A stretch of 36,995 bases of DNA, taken from contig CAZSFD010000052.1 of assembly GCA_964606085.1 (NCBI GenBank), positions 1 through 36,995 on the forward strand. The letters run 5' to 3'. Source of the DNA: CAIQJJ01 sp964606085 (lineage in GTDB: Bacteria > Chloroflexota > Anaerolineae > Anaerolineales > UBA4823). The notes below the pieces were generated by a model. It saw nothing but the letters and a program-made list of their open reading frames with translations, was not told the DNA's origin and searched no databases. Numbering within the stretch: position 1 is the stretch's first letter; each line of letters opens with the position of its first letter. Positions 17,702 to 24,714 of this stretch are shown here, piece by piece. A program made the translations under genes and the position numbers.

Positions 17702-18711
17702 ATAACACCTATTTCGATGGCGCGATGTTCCTGACCCGAAACCACTAACGCCTGGGCTAACGCCAGTGCGCGCAAGCCATCTTCACCGCTGACAGCCACC
17801 GGCTGAAGCCCCTGCACCGCCGCCAAAAAGGCTTCTTGCTCGGCGCGCAAGGGTTCTTTTTTGTTCACCACATGACGGATCATGCGGCCTTCGCTCACTC
17901 CGCGTAGTACACGCAGTGTTTCCCATTCGCCGCTGTTAACAGTGGCATTCTCAAAGAAATACAAATCTTGCGTCAGGTAATCCACGCGAAACATACCCTT
18001 CTCACCAATAACGAAGAGTTCCCGAATTTTGGTCGGCGTCAGCCAGTTCACCGTCAGCGTACCAATAACCCCATCTGACATGCGCACCAGACCCGTCATC
18101 AGGTCTTCGCGCAAGCTGTGAATGCGGCGTTCGGTTTCGGCATAGACGCGCACAATCTCTGCACCGCACACATAGCGCATCACATCCAGATCATGCACAG
18201 CCAGGTCGATCACCACGCCGACATCACGCACACGTGCTGGGAATGGTCCCTTGCGATGGGCATCTATTTCAAATACACGCCCCAATTCGCCCTGTGCCAG
18301 ATGGTTTTTGAGAGCCACCACTGCCGGGTTGAAACGCTCAATATGCCCCACCATCAGGCACACCTGGGCAGCCTGGGCAGCGGCAATGATCTGAAGACCT
18401 TCTTCTACGGTCAAGGCAATGGGTTTTTCGATCAACACATGAATGCCGCGCTGAATAGCCGCCAGTGCCACGCTGAGGTGATCAACGGTGGGAACGGCAA
18501 TGGTAACGGCAGCGGGCTTTTCGGCATCAAACAATGCTTCATAGTGAGTGTAGGCATGACCGCCAAAACGGGTCGCAGCAGATTCAGCAATCGCATGATC
18601 ACTATCCGCCACCCCCACTAGAACAACGCCAGGCAGTTCAGATAACACGCGGGCGTGGTTACGCCCCATGGCACCAACACCAATGACAGCCACGCGGACG
18701 GGTTCACTCAT
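17698..18711 (-). CDS. wbpB: UDP-GlcNAcA 3-dehydrogenase (WbpB-like, Gfo/Idh/MocA family)
   Basis: A 337-residue Gfo/Idh/MocA oxidoreductase. The Rossmann motif is AVIGVGAMGRNHARVL, the conserved catalytic lysine lies in VLIEKPIALTVEEG, and the C-terminal substrate domain shows DLAVHDLDVMRYVCG with the conserved histidine. In the Pseudomonas wbp route this enzyme oxidises C3 of UDP-GlcNAcA, and its bound NAD is recycled together with the WbpE transamination. Start-stop overlaps with both neighbours (ATGA at 18708-18711, GTGA at 17698-17701) fit a coupled WbpE-WbpB-WbpA block. The family alone does not fix the substrate; the assignment rests on the gene set. Confidence 0.9.
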   Translation of the reverse strand: MSEPVRVAVIGVGAMGRNHARVLSELPGVVLVGVADSDHAIAESAATRFGGHAYTHYEALFDAEKPAAVTIAVPTVDHLSVALAAIQRGIHVLIEKPIALTVEEGLQIIAAAQAAQVCLMVGHIERFNPAVVALKNHLAQGELGRVFEIDAHRKGPFPARVRDVGVVIDLAVHDLDVMRYVCGAEIVRVYAETERRIHSLREDLMTGLVRMSDGVIGTLTVNWLTPTKIRELFVIGEKGMFRVDYLTQDLYFFENATVNSGEWETLRVLRGVSEGRMIRHVVNKKEPLRAEQEAFLAAVQGLQPVAVSGEDGLRALALAQALVVSGQEHRAIEIGVM

Positions 18712-19778
18712 AACTTATTGACCTCGTGAACGATGATTTCCAAATCAGCCTGTGTGAGCTGCGGATGAACCGGTAACGAGATAACTTCTTGTGCCATCTG
18801 TTCGGCGACGGGCATGCTGATCGGGCCTACGATGTCGCGCATATATCCTTGCTGATGCACTGGAACCGGGTAAAAGATGCCCGTCCCCACGCCAGCCTCG
18901 GTCAACTGCTTCACGGCCACATCTCGGTTACGCCCGCCGTCTATACGAACCGTATATTGGTGCCACACATGATCATAACCCTGACGCACGGCTGGCGTGA
19001 CAACGGAATGAATATTGGCGCTAAGGTAGGCTGCATTGGCACAACGCTGGCGGGTAAAACTTTCCAACCGTTCCAGTTGCGCCAGACCAATGGCAGCATG
19101 CAAATCGCTCATACGGAAGTTGAAGCCCAACTGGTCGTGATAGTAGCGGCGGCGCATTCCGTGGCTGCGCAACAGGCGGCACCGGTCAGCCACACTATCA
19201 TCAGATGTGGTGATCATCCCCCCTTCGCCCGACATGATATTCTTCGTGGCATACAAACTAAAAACGCCTGTGCCGAAGCTGCCTGCCTGTCTGCCATGAT
19301 AGGCCGCTCCTACCGCCTGACATGCATCTTCGATGATCGCCAGACCATGCCGGTCGGCGATGGCTTGAATGGCATCCATATCACACATGTAACCATACAG
19401 ATGCACCGGCATTATTGCTTTGGTTCGGGGGGTAATGGCTTGCTCGATCAGGGCCGGGTTGATATTGAAGGTCTCGGCTTCGATATCAACAAACACCGGC
19501 TTGGCACCGCAGAACAGGATACTATTCGCTGAAGCGATAAACGTGAAAGGGGTGGTGATCACTTCATCGCCAGGGCCAATGCCATGTGCTAACAAAGCCG
19601 CATGCAAAGCTGTGGTACCTGATGTCGTGGCGATAGCATGTTTAACACCACACAGATTGGCAAAGTGTTCTTCCAACTTTGCTACGCGCGGGCCTTGCGC
19701 CAACATGCCCGACTCAAGAACTTCGATGACAGCTTGCTTTTCGGCCTCGCCAATGAAGGGTTTGGAGATGGGAATCAC
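18708..19778 (-). CDS. wbpE: PLP-dependent aminotransferase (WbpE-like, DegT/DnrJ/EryC1 family)
   Basis: A 356-residue sugar aminotransferase. The internal-aldimine lysine lies in SLYATKNIMSGEGG (Lys179 from the chosen start), with the PLP-binding aspartate in AIIEDACQAVGA and the substrate segment TSGTTALHAALLA. The frame is open to ATG 19802, but GTG 19778 gives MIPISKPFIGE, the typical WbpE N-terminus, with AGG seven bases upstream, so I prefer it. The predicted reaction is L-glutamate-dependent amination at C3 of UDP-3-keto-GlcNAcA. An 89-base gap to the WbpD-like gene is the largest within this pathway block. Confidence 0.91.
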   Translation of the reverse strand: MIPISKPFIGEAEKQAVIEVLESGMLAQGPRVAKLEEHFANLCGVKHAIATTSGTTALHAALLAHGIGPGDEVITTPFTFIASANSILFCGAKPVFVDIEAETFNINPALIEQAITPRTKAIMPVHLYGYMCDMDAIQAIADRHGLAIIEDACQAVGAAYHGRQAGSFGTGVFSLYATKNIMSGEGGMITTSDDSVADRCRLLRSHGMRRRYYHDQLGFNFRMSDLHAAIGLAQLERLESFTRQRCANAAYLSANIHSVVTPAVRQGYDHVWHQYTVRIDGGRNRDVAVKQLTEAGVGTGIFYPVPVHQQGYMRDIVGPISMPVAEQMAQEVISLPVHPQLTQADLEIIVHEVNKL

Positions 19779-19867
19779 GATGTTACCTACCCTAACCTGC
19801 ATAAAGCAGAACGAGCAACACGCTAATGACGTTTTTCTATACTCTTACGTAGGTTCTGACCTAAATG

Positions 19868-20482
19868 TCAGCCGGCTAGTTTGGCATAATCACTGTATGG
19901 GATGACAACCTGGGCCTGGCAATAGACACAGATTAGTTTGCGATCAGCATGTGTTTGCTGCCCTATTTCGAGAGATAGTTTCGCGCCGCAAGCACACACG
20001 AATCCGTAGAGTCTGGCCGGATTGCCATACACGAGGCCGTAGTCGGGCACGTCGCGAGTTACTACCGCTCCCGCGCCAATCATCGCCCAGCGACCAATGG
20101 TGATACCGCAGACAATGATCGCCCCTGCACCAATTGCCGCACCAGTTCTAACCAGGGTGGGGCTAAGCACCCAATCATCAGCCGATTTGAGCGTGCCATC
20201 AGAGTTGATCGCCCGAGGCTTTTTGTCATTGGTGAAAATGCAATGCGGCCCACAAAAGACACCATCTTCTAGCGTAACGCCATGATAGATCGAAACGCCA
20301 TTTTGAATTTTGACGTTGTTACCAATTTTCACGTCAGTGTCAATGTAGACATCTTTGCTCAACACACAATTAGCACCGATATGCGCCCCTTCGCGCACCT
20401 GGCACTGATTCCAAATTGTAGTACCTGGACCAATCTCTGCCTTCACAGAGACATCAGCAGTGGCATGAACCTTGATCGTCAT
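19868..20482 (-). CDS. wbpD: UDP-GlcNAc3NA N-acetyltransferase (WbpD-like hexapeptide protein)
   Basis: A 204-residue left-handed beta-helix N-acetyltransferase. Hexapeptide repeats start at IGPGTTIWNQCQV and run through IGANCVLSKDVYI and IGNNVKIQNGVSIY. FCGPHCIFTNDKKPRA and the final VTRDVPDYGLVYGNPARLYG are signatures of the WbpD/WlbB group. A C-terminal Cys pair region (VCACGAKL, then LICVYCQAQ) may bind zinc. It should acetylate the C3 amine made by the WbpE homologue using acetyl-CoA. ATG 20482 has AAGGAG about ten bases upstream and overlaps the upstream stop as ATGA, so the longer frame to 20563 is rejected. Confidence 0.92.
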   Translation of the reverse strand: MTIKVHATADVSVKAEIGPGTTIWNQCQVREGAHIGANCVLSKDVYIDTDVKIGNNVKIQNGVSIYHGVTLEDGVFCGPHCIFTNDKKPRAINSDGTLKSADDWVLSPTLVRTGAAIGAGAIIVCGITIGRWAMIGAGAVVTRDVPDYGLVYGNPARLYGFVCACGAKLSLEIGQQTHADRKLICVYCQAQVVIPYSDYAKLAG

Positions 20483-21684
20483 GAGTTGCCTGCTCCTTTG
20501 AAAAGGGTTTTGAGCACATCCCCCGCCATATCCAGCCAGCGATAGGGATAGTACAGCGGCCACATCCAGGCCGGTTGGGGATGGTAACGGTAGTGAATGT
20601 AGCCTGACTTGGGGAAGATCAAAGCCCAGGCCAATTTCAATCGCACGCTTAAAGGGTAGGTGGATAAATTACGCCAGTTGTCGAGTGTGCGCGAAGCCGT
20701 GCGTTTTGTCTTATAGGCCATCAGGCGCTGCGCCGCAGGGTCCAAGCGGCTTTTCAGCGCAGTCAAGAAATCGTCTGGGATGGGGGTCGCGAAGCGCCCT
20801 TGGGTTTCGAGCAAGGCATTATACAAAGCATCTACCCATTTCACAGTACACGCAGCATCCAAGAGAAATTCCCATTCTGCTTCCCCGCCACTCCACCTCG
20901 CCAACCGGTCTACATCATAATACCAAATCAAGATACGGGAATTAGCGGAATGCTGAAACATCAAATGTGCCGCGGCATAGAGTAAATGAACGGCCCAATT
21001 GAACGATCGGATGCCATTTCGAGAAGTAGCTTGTTTTGTGATGTCCTTTTGCCAGGGAGCAGTCTGCACCCACACCCAGTCGTTTGGGGGAGTACGCGGG
21101 TCGGCATCGCCAGCGACCAAATTCCAATGCAGTTCAACCACCAATTTACCGCCCGGCCCGCCTTCAAAATGAATATGATGGTTGGCAGCCTGATCCAACC
21201 AATCGGCTACACCCATATATTCGGCTTTGACTGCGACATAGCTCAAACCCCTCAAAAATTCGGCGGCTGATTGCAAATCAGCCCGTTGCACTAACAAATC
21301 CAAATCCCCCATCGGCCTCAGCGCCGGGTCGGGATACACCGTCTGGGCCAATGCTGCCCCCTTCAGCACAATCACCGGGATGTTCACTGCGTCCAGCGCG
21401 GCCAGGATGCGCTCTAACTCGCTGAAGAGCAGGGCGTTGTTGGCGGCGGTGCGGTAGTATTCGGCGGCCAGGGCGTCCATCGCCTTTTGCGGCACGCCCA
21501 GGCGGGAACTTTCGCCCTTCAATTTGGAGTACATCAGTGGGGCCACGCCTTCGGCCTGGGCCAGGCGCGGCAGGGCGTCCCATTCGGCGGGGGTGAAGGA
21601 GGGCCAGTCTACCTGATCGAGGCGCTCGGAGAGCGTCCGGCACAGGGCGGTATAGCGTTTGGTGTGGGTGGGGGAAGGGGGCAA
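20479..21684 (-). CDS. NTP_transf_5 family nucleotidyltransferase-like protein
   Basis: A 401-residue protein of the NTP_transf_5 family (PF14907), common in polysaccharide and lasso-peptide neighbourhoods. The nucleotidyltransferase-fold core is IPVIVLKGAALAQTVYP followed by RPMGDLDLLV (about residues 105-135), where the DLDLLV aspartates correspond to the metal-binding pair. A conserved LVVELHWNLV lies downstream. The biochemical role of this family is not established; AMP or nucleotide transfer to a glycan or protein is speculation. The TTG start at 21684 has no clear ribosome site and sits just after a decayed HEPN gene, so the true start may lie further in. Confidence 0.82.
   Translation of the reverse strand: MPPSPTHTKRYTALCRTLSERLDQVDWPSFTPAEWDALPRLAQAEGVAPLMYSKLKGESSRLGVPQKAMDALAAEYYRTAANNALLFSELERILAALDAVNIPVIVLKGAALAQTVYPDPALRPMGDLDLLVQRADLQSAAEFLRGLSYVAVKAEYMGVADWLDQAANHHIHFEGGPGGKLVVELHWNLVAGDADPRTPPNDWVWVQTAPWQKDITKQATSRNGIRSFNWAVHLLYAAAHLMFQHSANSRILIWYYDVDRLARWSGGEAEWEFLLDAACTVKWVDALYNALLETQGRFATPIPDDFLTALKSRLDPAAQRLMAYKTKRTASRTLDNWRNLSTYPLSVRLKLAWALIFPKSGYIHYRYHPQPAWMWPLYYPYRWLDMAGDVLKTLFKGAGNS
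21560..21598. repeat. Parent copy of a 39-base imperfect direct repeat
   Basis: This stretch lies inside the NTP_transf_5 gene and encodes FTPAEWDALPRLA on the minus strand. It matches 21999-22037 at 34 of 39 positions, with an identical 18-base core (21581-21598 against 22020-22037). Confidence 0.7.
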
Positions 21685-21699
21685 GGAAATGAAAAAACC

Positions 21700-21967
21700 G
21701 AACAGTCCGACAAGCGGTCACAGATTTTTTCTACCAGCGAGACGATACGTTCCCAAACTTGCTTTGCAGCACTTAGGGCCGACCATCTTCATCAGAGAGT
21801 TCCCGGCTTGCACCGGGATAACGAATTGCGACAGCATAAGGCAAGAGCAGTTCCACGATATCGCGCATCTCGGCTAAATCGAGTTGGTCTCCTTCGCATA
21901 AATCCAACAAATAGATCAGGTTATGCACCTTTTCAAATCGGATGCCCTGAATGGTCAAAAAGATTCA
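21700..21967 (-). pseudogene. HEPN-domain protein remnant (5'-truncated and frameshifted)
   Basis: The minus strand encodes FLTIQGIRFEKVHNLIYLL, then LLPYAVAIRYPGAS, the C-terminal half of a HEPN-domain protein of the kind paired with minimal nucleotidyltransferases. The frame stops after SDEDGRP at about 21773, but the expected continuation ALSAAKQVWERIVSLVEKI is present directly afterwards in another frame, so one indel lies near 21775-21785. The N-terminal half (about 60 residues) is missing: an in-frame stop sits just before the FLT residues at about 21965. I infer a dead gene; a sequencing error could explain the frameshift but not the missing N-terminus. Confidence 0.7.
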
Positions 21968-21998
21968 TCCGATGCCGGACGACGGCTGAGTAACGTGC

Positions 21999-22037
21999 GC
22001 CAGGGGCGACAGGACGGCTCATTCGGCGGGGGTGAAG
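21999..22037. repeat. Degenerate copy of the 39-base repeat
   Basis: Matches 21560-21598 at 34 of 39 positions in the same orientation. The minus-strand reading (FTPAE then stop) shows a broken copy of the NTP_transf_5 gene 5' part. Similarity does not obviously extend beyond these limits. Confidence 0.7.
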
Positions 22038-22089
22038 CATCTGCCCCCGGCAGGCATCCGCCCAGATTTGGCGCAACGAGGCCCAATCA

Positions 22090-22108
22090 GGGCGCACGCC
22101 GTGCGCCC
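22090..22108. repeat. Perfect palindrome with 8-bp stem
   Basis: GGGCGCAC, a 3-base loop GCC, then GTGCGCCC. No T-run follows on either strand, so it is not a typical intrinsic terminator. It could be a dispersed palindromic repeat or a mRNA-stabilising hairpin between mntA and downstream genes. Confidence 0.6.
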
Positions 22109-22202
22109 CCACCCGCGCCTGGTTTCATACCGGCAGGGCGGCTCATTTTATAGGGCTAAAAAACTTAATCCATTTTGTGCAAGGTGTTCGCGAGTCAGGA
22201 AC

Positions 22203-22628
22203 TCATGCTGGATTGGGCTGGGTGGTGGATGCAAGTCCGTGCAGTTCAGCATACATCCGCAAGCCGCGAGCGTAAAAGGCGCGCTCATCTTCCATCTCGC
22301 GGGCTGCCAGCGACCCAAAGGCCGCCACCTGCCCCAGGTCGCGGTAGAACAACAAGCGCCCGCAAACGGCCTCGAAGCGCAGCCAGGCATTGGCGCGGTT
22401 GAGGGTGGTCAGGTCAATTTCTTCGATACCCGTTGCCGCCTGCAAGCCCGCGCGCAGGTCGGCTAAATCATCCAGGGAGGGCATTTCAGCCCACCAGATG
22501 GCAATATCCAGGTCGCTGCCGGGGCGAAGGATGCCATTGCGAGCCGAACCAAACGCCCACACAGCGAGAATTTTGGCGCGCCCCGCGCACAGCGCTGCAA
22601 TCGGCTGCCAATCAATGCCTGGCAACAT
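22203..22628 (-). CDS. mntA: MntA-like minimal nucleotidyltransferase antitoxin
   Basis: A 141-residue MNT-domain protein. The nucleotidyltransferase signature is AFGSARNGILRPGSDLDIAI, with GS at 27-28 and the catalytic aspartates Asp39 and Asp41. In characterised HepT/MntA systems this protein AMPylates a tyrosine in the HepT active-site motif and so neutralises it. The gene overlaps the end of hepT by 17 bases, the usual order. It is embedded in the glycan operon in the same orientation, so it would be co-transcribed unless it has its own promoter. Confidence 0.88.
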   Translation of the reverse strand: MLPGIDWQPIAALCAGRAKILAVWAFGSARNGILRPGSDLDIAIWWAEMPSLDDLADLRAGLQAATGIEEIDLTTLNRANAWLRFEAVCGRLLFYRDLGQVAAFGSLAAREMEDERAFYARGLRMYAELHGLASTTQPNPA

Positions 22629-23031
22629 ACGCCAAAACCTGGTCGTGAAAACGCTCGAAATCGGGCAAGCGGCGGTTGACCATTTCTACCAGAATGCTCA
22701 TCTCTACTTTTTCGTAGCGATGAACGATGAAATTGCGAAACTGCACCATCTTGCGGTAGACTGCTGCGTCCTGGGGGTCTAACGCACCGAGTTGAATGCA
22801 ATGTTGAATCGCCTCGAAACTGGTGTGGCCTGGCGGCTGATCGGTCAGCAAGGAAAGCCGCTGACAAACATCAATCACAGTCTCCACCATCACCTGCAAA
22901 TTACGCTCAATGGCCCGCTGCGTGCGCCAATCTTGTTCGAGTTGAACAATCGAAACATTGCCCAGGGAGCGTAGTTCGGCAATGGCCTGATTCAAGGCTG
23001 ATAATTTGTCAGCGATGGCACCGTTAATCAT
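22612..23031 (-). CDS. hepT: HepT-like HEPN ribonuclease toxin (DUF86)
   Basis: A 139-residue DUF86/HepT protein. The RX4HXY RNase motif is intact as RNFIVHRY (Arg99, His104, Tyr106); the tyrosine is the residue AMPylated by MntA in studied systems. The start ATG 23031 has a CGAGGG site about nine bases upstream. Length and helical pattern match active HepT toxins, so with mntA downstream this is a complete type VII-style toxin-antitoxin module. It is 24 bases downstream of the TPR/membrane gene. Confidence 0.9.
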   Translation of the reverse strand: MINGAIADKLSALNQAIAELRSLGNVSIVQLEQDWRTQRAIERNLQVMVETVIDVCQRLSLLTDQPPGHTSFEAIQHCIQLGALDPQDAAVYRKMVQFRNFIVHRYEKVEMSILVEMVNRRLPDFERFHDQVLAYVARH

Positions 23032-23055
23032 GCGTTTTGCCCTCGCTCAAAATCT

Positions 23056-23607
23056 CTATTTGATGAACTCCGTCGCAGTGATACGCTGGTTTTCTATCTT
23101 CCACACGTCGCCATCTTGCTTCAAGATAAAGACGCCGCTGATGATGTTATCGGCAAATTCGGGGCCGCGGATTTTGCGGGTGATGAGGGTGAAGGCCACC
23201 TCAGCGCCATATTGGGTCACTTTGACGATGGCAATATCTCGGCCCTCTACACTGACATCGTACTGCTCGAACAACTGCGTAGCCAGTTGGCGAGTGCTGT
23301 CATACAGCGCCGAATCGGGGTGGATGGTGGCCATGTAGGCTTCGATGTCTTCGGTTTGCGTGGTGTAGATACTCTGATAAACCGGGTTTAAGATGGCGTC
23401 GCGTTCAGCCTGGGTCAATTGGTCCAGGGCAATTTCACGCGGCAAGAACCATAAGCCCACGCCAAAGGCAACGGCCACCAGAATCAGCAGCAGCCCCAGT
23501 ACGATGAACCCCACCTGTTGGCTCTGCGCAGTGGCGCTTTTGGGGGCGGGCTTGGGGGGAGCCAGTACATCGGCCTGGGGCAGCGGCGCAGAGGCCGGGG
23601 GAGGCAT
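23056..23607 (-). CDS. C-terminal part of a frameshifted membrane protein (TM + NTF2-like domain)
   Basis: A 183-residue frame with a proline/alanine-rich start, one transmembrane segment (VGFIVLGLLLILVAVAFGVGLWFL, partly given here as VLGLLLILVAVAFGVGL), and a C-terminal domain resembling NTF2/SnoaL-like folds (DIEAYMATIHPDSALY, VFILKQDGDVWKIENQRI). The ATG at 23607 has no ribosome site. The Pro/Ala-rich linker of the upstream frame continues directly into this frame, so this is most likely the second half of one gene of about 318 residues starting at 24011, split by a single indel near 23615-23640. Confidence 0.75.
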   Translation of the reverse strand: MPPPASAPLPQADVLAPPKPAPKSATAQSQQVGFIVLGLLLILVAVAFGVGLWFLPREIALDQLTQAERDAILNPVYQSIYTTQTEDIEAYMATIHPDSALYDSTRQLATQLFEQYDVSVEGRDIAIVKVTQYGAEVAFTLITRKIRGPEFADNIISGVFILKQDGDVWKIENQRITATEFIK

Positions 23608-24011
23608 CTGTGGTGCGGGCGAGGCGGTGCAGCAGCAGGTTTGGCCGCCACGCGCCCGGCGGATGGAGCAGCGCCGGGCTGGTTGCGCGCCTGCGGCGGC
23701 TGAGCGACAGCCCGCGGCGCAGGGGGCGCAGCGGCTGGCCTGGCCGCCGCTGGCGGCGCTGACGCCGGGCTGACAGCGGTCAATTGCGCCAGGGTGGTGC
23801 GGGCAATCTCATTCTGGGGGTCGAGCAGCAGGACGCGCTCCAGGCAGGTTTTGCGCTCTTCCAGCTTCGTCACCACCTTGCTCATCCACAACCAGGCCAG
23901 GGGGCTGCGCGGGTTGGCCTGCAATGCCTGGGCAAAGCATTGCCGCGCCTGGACCTTCTCGCCAGCCTTGTAAGCCTGAATACCTTGCTGAAGGATGTGA
24001 TTACTGTCCAT
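23484..24011 (-). CDS. N-terminal part of a frameshifted TPR protein
   Basis: The authentic part runs from ATG 24011 to about 23625. It has TPR-like helices (ILQQGIQAYKAGEKVQARQC, ALQANPRSPLAWLWMSKVV, CLERVLLLDPQNEIARTTLA) and then a Pro/Ala-rich linker. After about residue 130 the frame turns into an implausible Arg/Pro/Trp-rich tail while the sensible linker continues in the frame of 23056-23607. The intact protein would be cytoplasmic TPR, linker, one membrane helix, then an extracytoplasmic NTF2-like domain. It is the first gene after the terminator that follows the NusG paralogue. Function is unknown. Confidence 0.7.
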   Translation of the reverse strand: MDSNHILQQGIQAYKAGEKVQARQCFAQALQANPRSPLAWLWMSKVVTKLEERKTCLERVLLLDPQNEIARTTLAQLTAVSPASAPPAAARPAAAPPAPRAVAQPPQARNQPGAAPSAGRVAAKPAAAPPRPHHRCLPRPLRRCPRPMYWLPPSPPPKAPLRRANRWGSSYWGCC

Positions 24012-24035
24012 ACATACGGGCTTTATCTCAGCGCG

Positions 24036-24058
24036 CTCCGCCCTTCCGACATGCGGAG
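24036..24058 (-). promoter_or_regulatory. Hairpin in the leader of the downstream operon
   Basis: Arms CTCCGC and GCGGAG (6 bp) enclose an 11-base loop, 25 bases before the ATG at 24011 and after the terminator at 24068-24094. It could mask translation initiation or be an antiterminator-recognition element; neither is shown. Confidence 0.35.
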
Positions 24059-24067
24059 GACGCAGGT

Positions 24068-24094
24068 AAAAAAACAGGCAAAATGAATTTCGCC
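24068..24094 (-). terminator. Rho-independent terminator after the NusG paralogue
   Basis: On the minus strand the RNA reads GGCGAAA, loop UUCA, UUUUGCC (7 bp including one G-U pair), followed by UGUUUUUUU. This is a recognisable intrinsic terminator 17-43 bases after the nusG-like stop codon. Because all downstream genes are on the same strand with no better separate promoter visible, it may be an attenuation point that the NusG paralogue overrides. Confidence 0.7.
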
Positions 24095-24110
24095 TTACGA
24101 CCGTGGCGAC

Positions 24111-24617
24111 CTAGGGTCGCTTGATTTTTGCGATGCCGCCCGCGCTGATCTCCACTGGCACGTTGCGGGCATTGATAAATTGCAGCAGCACGCGCACGCG
24201 TTCACTGCCGGGCAGGCGGGCATCGAAGATGGCTTCGTAGCCCTCGAACGGGCCATAAGTGATGCGCACCACATCGCCAGGTTGCAGGCCATCGAAGACC
24301 TGCCCGCCGGCGGCTTCGATGTTTTCGACCCGCTGGCGAATGGCATGGATCAGGTTCTCTGGCACCAGCGAAGGTTCACCGCCAAAGCTGACCAGGCCCA
24401 CGGCATGCGGCAGCCATTGAAAATAGGATAACCCGGTGGCCGAAAGGTCAGCCCGCACAAACAAGTAACCGGGGAAATAAGGCCGCACCTGCCGTGCGCG
24501 CGGATTGACCGTGTGGACGCGTAAACGCGGATAAAAGACCTCCACCCCCTGATCCCGTAATTGCCGCCAGACGACATCTTCTTTGCGCGACTTGCTGCGC
24601 AAGGCATACCAATTCAT
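24111..24617 (-). CDS. NusG-family specialised transcription antiterminator (RfaH/LoaP-like)
   Basis: A 168-residue NusG paralogue. The NGN domain (about 1-100) begins WYALRSKSRKEDVVWRQL and includes VRPYFPGYLFVRAD, the region that contacts the RNA polymerase clamp. The KOW domain (about 112-160) begins LQPGDVVRITYGPFEGYEAI. Housekeeping NusG normally sits next to secE and the ribosomal rplK/rplA genes; this copy instead stands at the head of a glycan operon, as RfaH-type and LoaP/UpxY-type regulators do. It should travel with RNA polymerase and suppress pausing or termination across the ~24-kb operon that follows. An intrinsic terminator lies directly after the gene. Confidence 0.92.
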   Translation of the reverse strand: MNWYALRSKSRKEDVVWRQLRDQGVEVFYPRLRVHTVNPRARQVRPYFPGYLFVRADLSATGLSYFQWLPHAVGLVSFGGEPSLVPENLIHAIRQRVENIEAAGGQVFDGLQPGDVVRITYGPFEGYEAIFDARLPGSERVRVLLQFINARNVPVEISAGGIAKIKRP

Positions 24618-24714
24618 ACCGAAAACCCATCCACATAGAGCAAAAGTACCATTATCACCATTCTATCACAGCCATTTTATCGTCATAGAAAAATTGGTTT
24701 AACAAAATTGGTAA
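24618..24714 (-). promoter_or_regulatory. AT-rich promoter region of the NusG paralogue
   Basis: This 97-base gap is strikingly AT-rich among GC-rich neighbours. On the minus strand it has a TAAAAT and a TAGAAT hexamer that could serve as -10 elements, without a convincing -35 at ideal spacing. It also holds a tandem 9-base direct repeat (24690-24712). Confidence 0.4.
24690..24712. repeat. Tandem 9-base direct repeat, operator-like
   Basis: AAAATTGGT occurs at 24690-24698 and again at 24704-24712, with a 5-base spacer (period 14). It lies just upstream of the candidate promoter of the NusG paralogue, so it could bind a regulator; no binding protein is identified. Confidence 0.45.

Larger units (their letters stand above)
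21968..22202. other. Non-coding gap between HEPN remnant and mntA
   Basis: About 235 GC-rich bases with no supportable gene. It contains an imperfect copy of coding sequence from the NTP_transf_5 gene (21999-22037) and a perfect short hairpin (22090-22108). In the minus-strand frame that matches the parent gene, an in-frame stop follows FTPAE, so it is decayed. The stretch looks like a deletion or recombination scar rather than a regulatory region. Confidence 0.5.

Noticed and set aside
23600..23640. Programmed ribosomal frameshifting in the TPR/membrane gene
   Set aside because: No slippery heptamer or downstream structure was recognised; a simple indel in a GC-rich repeat-like linker explains it.
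24111..24617. Housekeeping NusG
   Set aside because: No secE or ribosomal protein genes are nearby and the gene heads a glycan operon, so a specialised paralogue is more likely.
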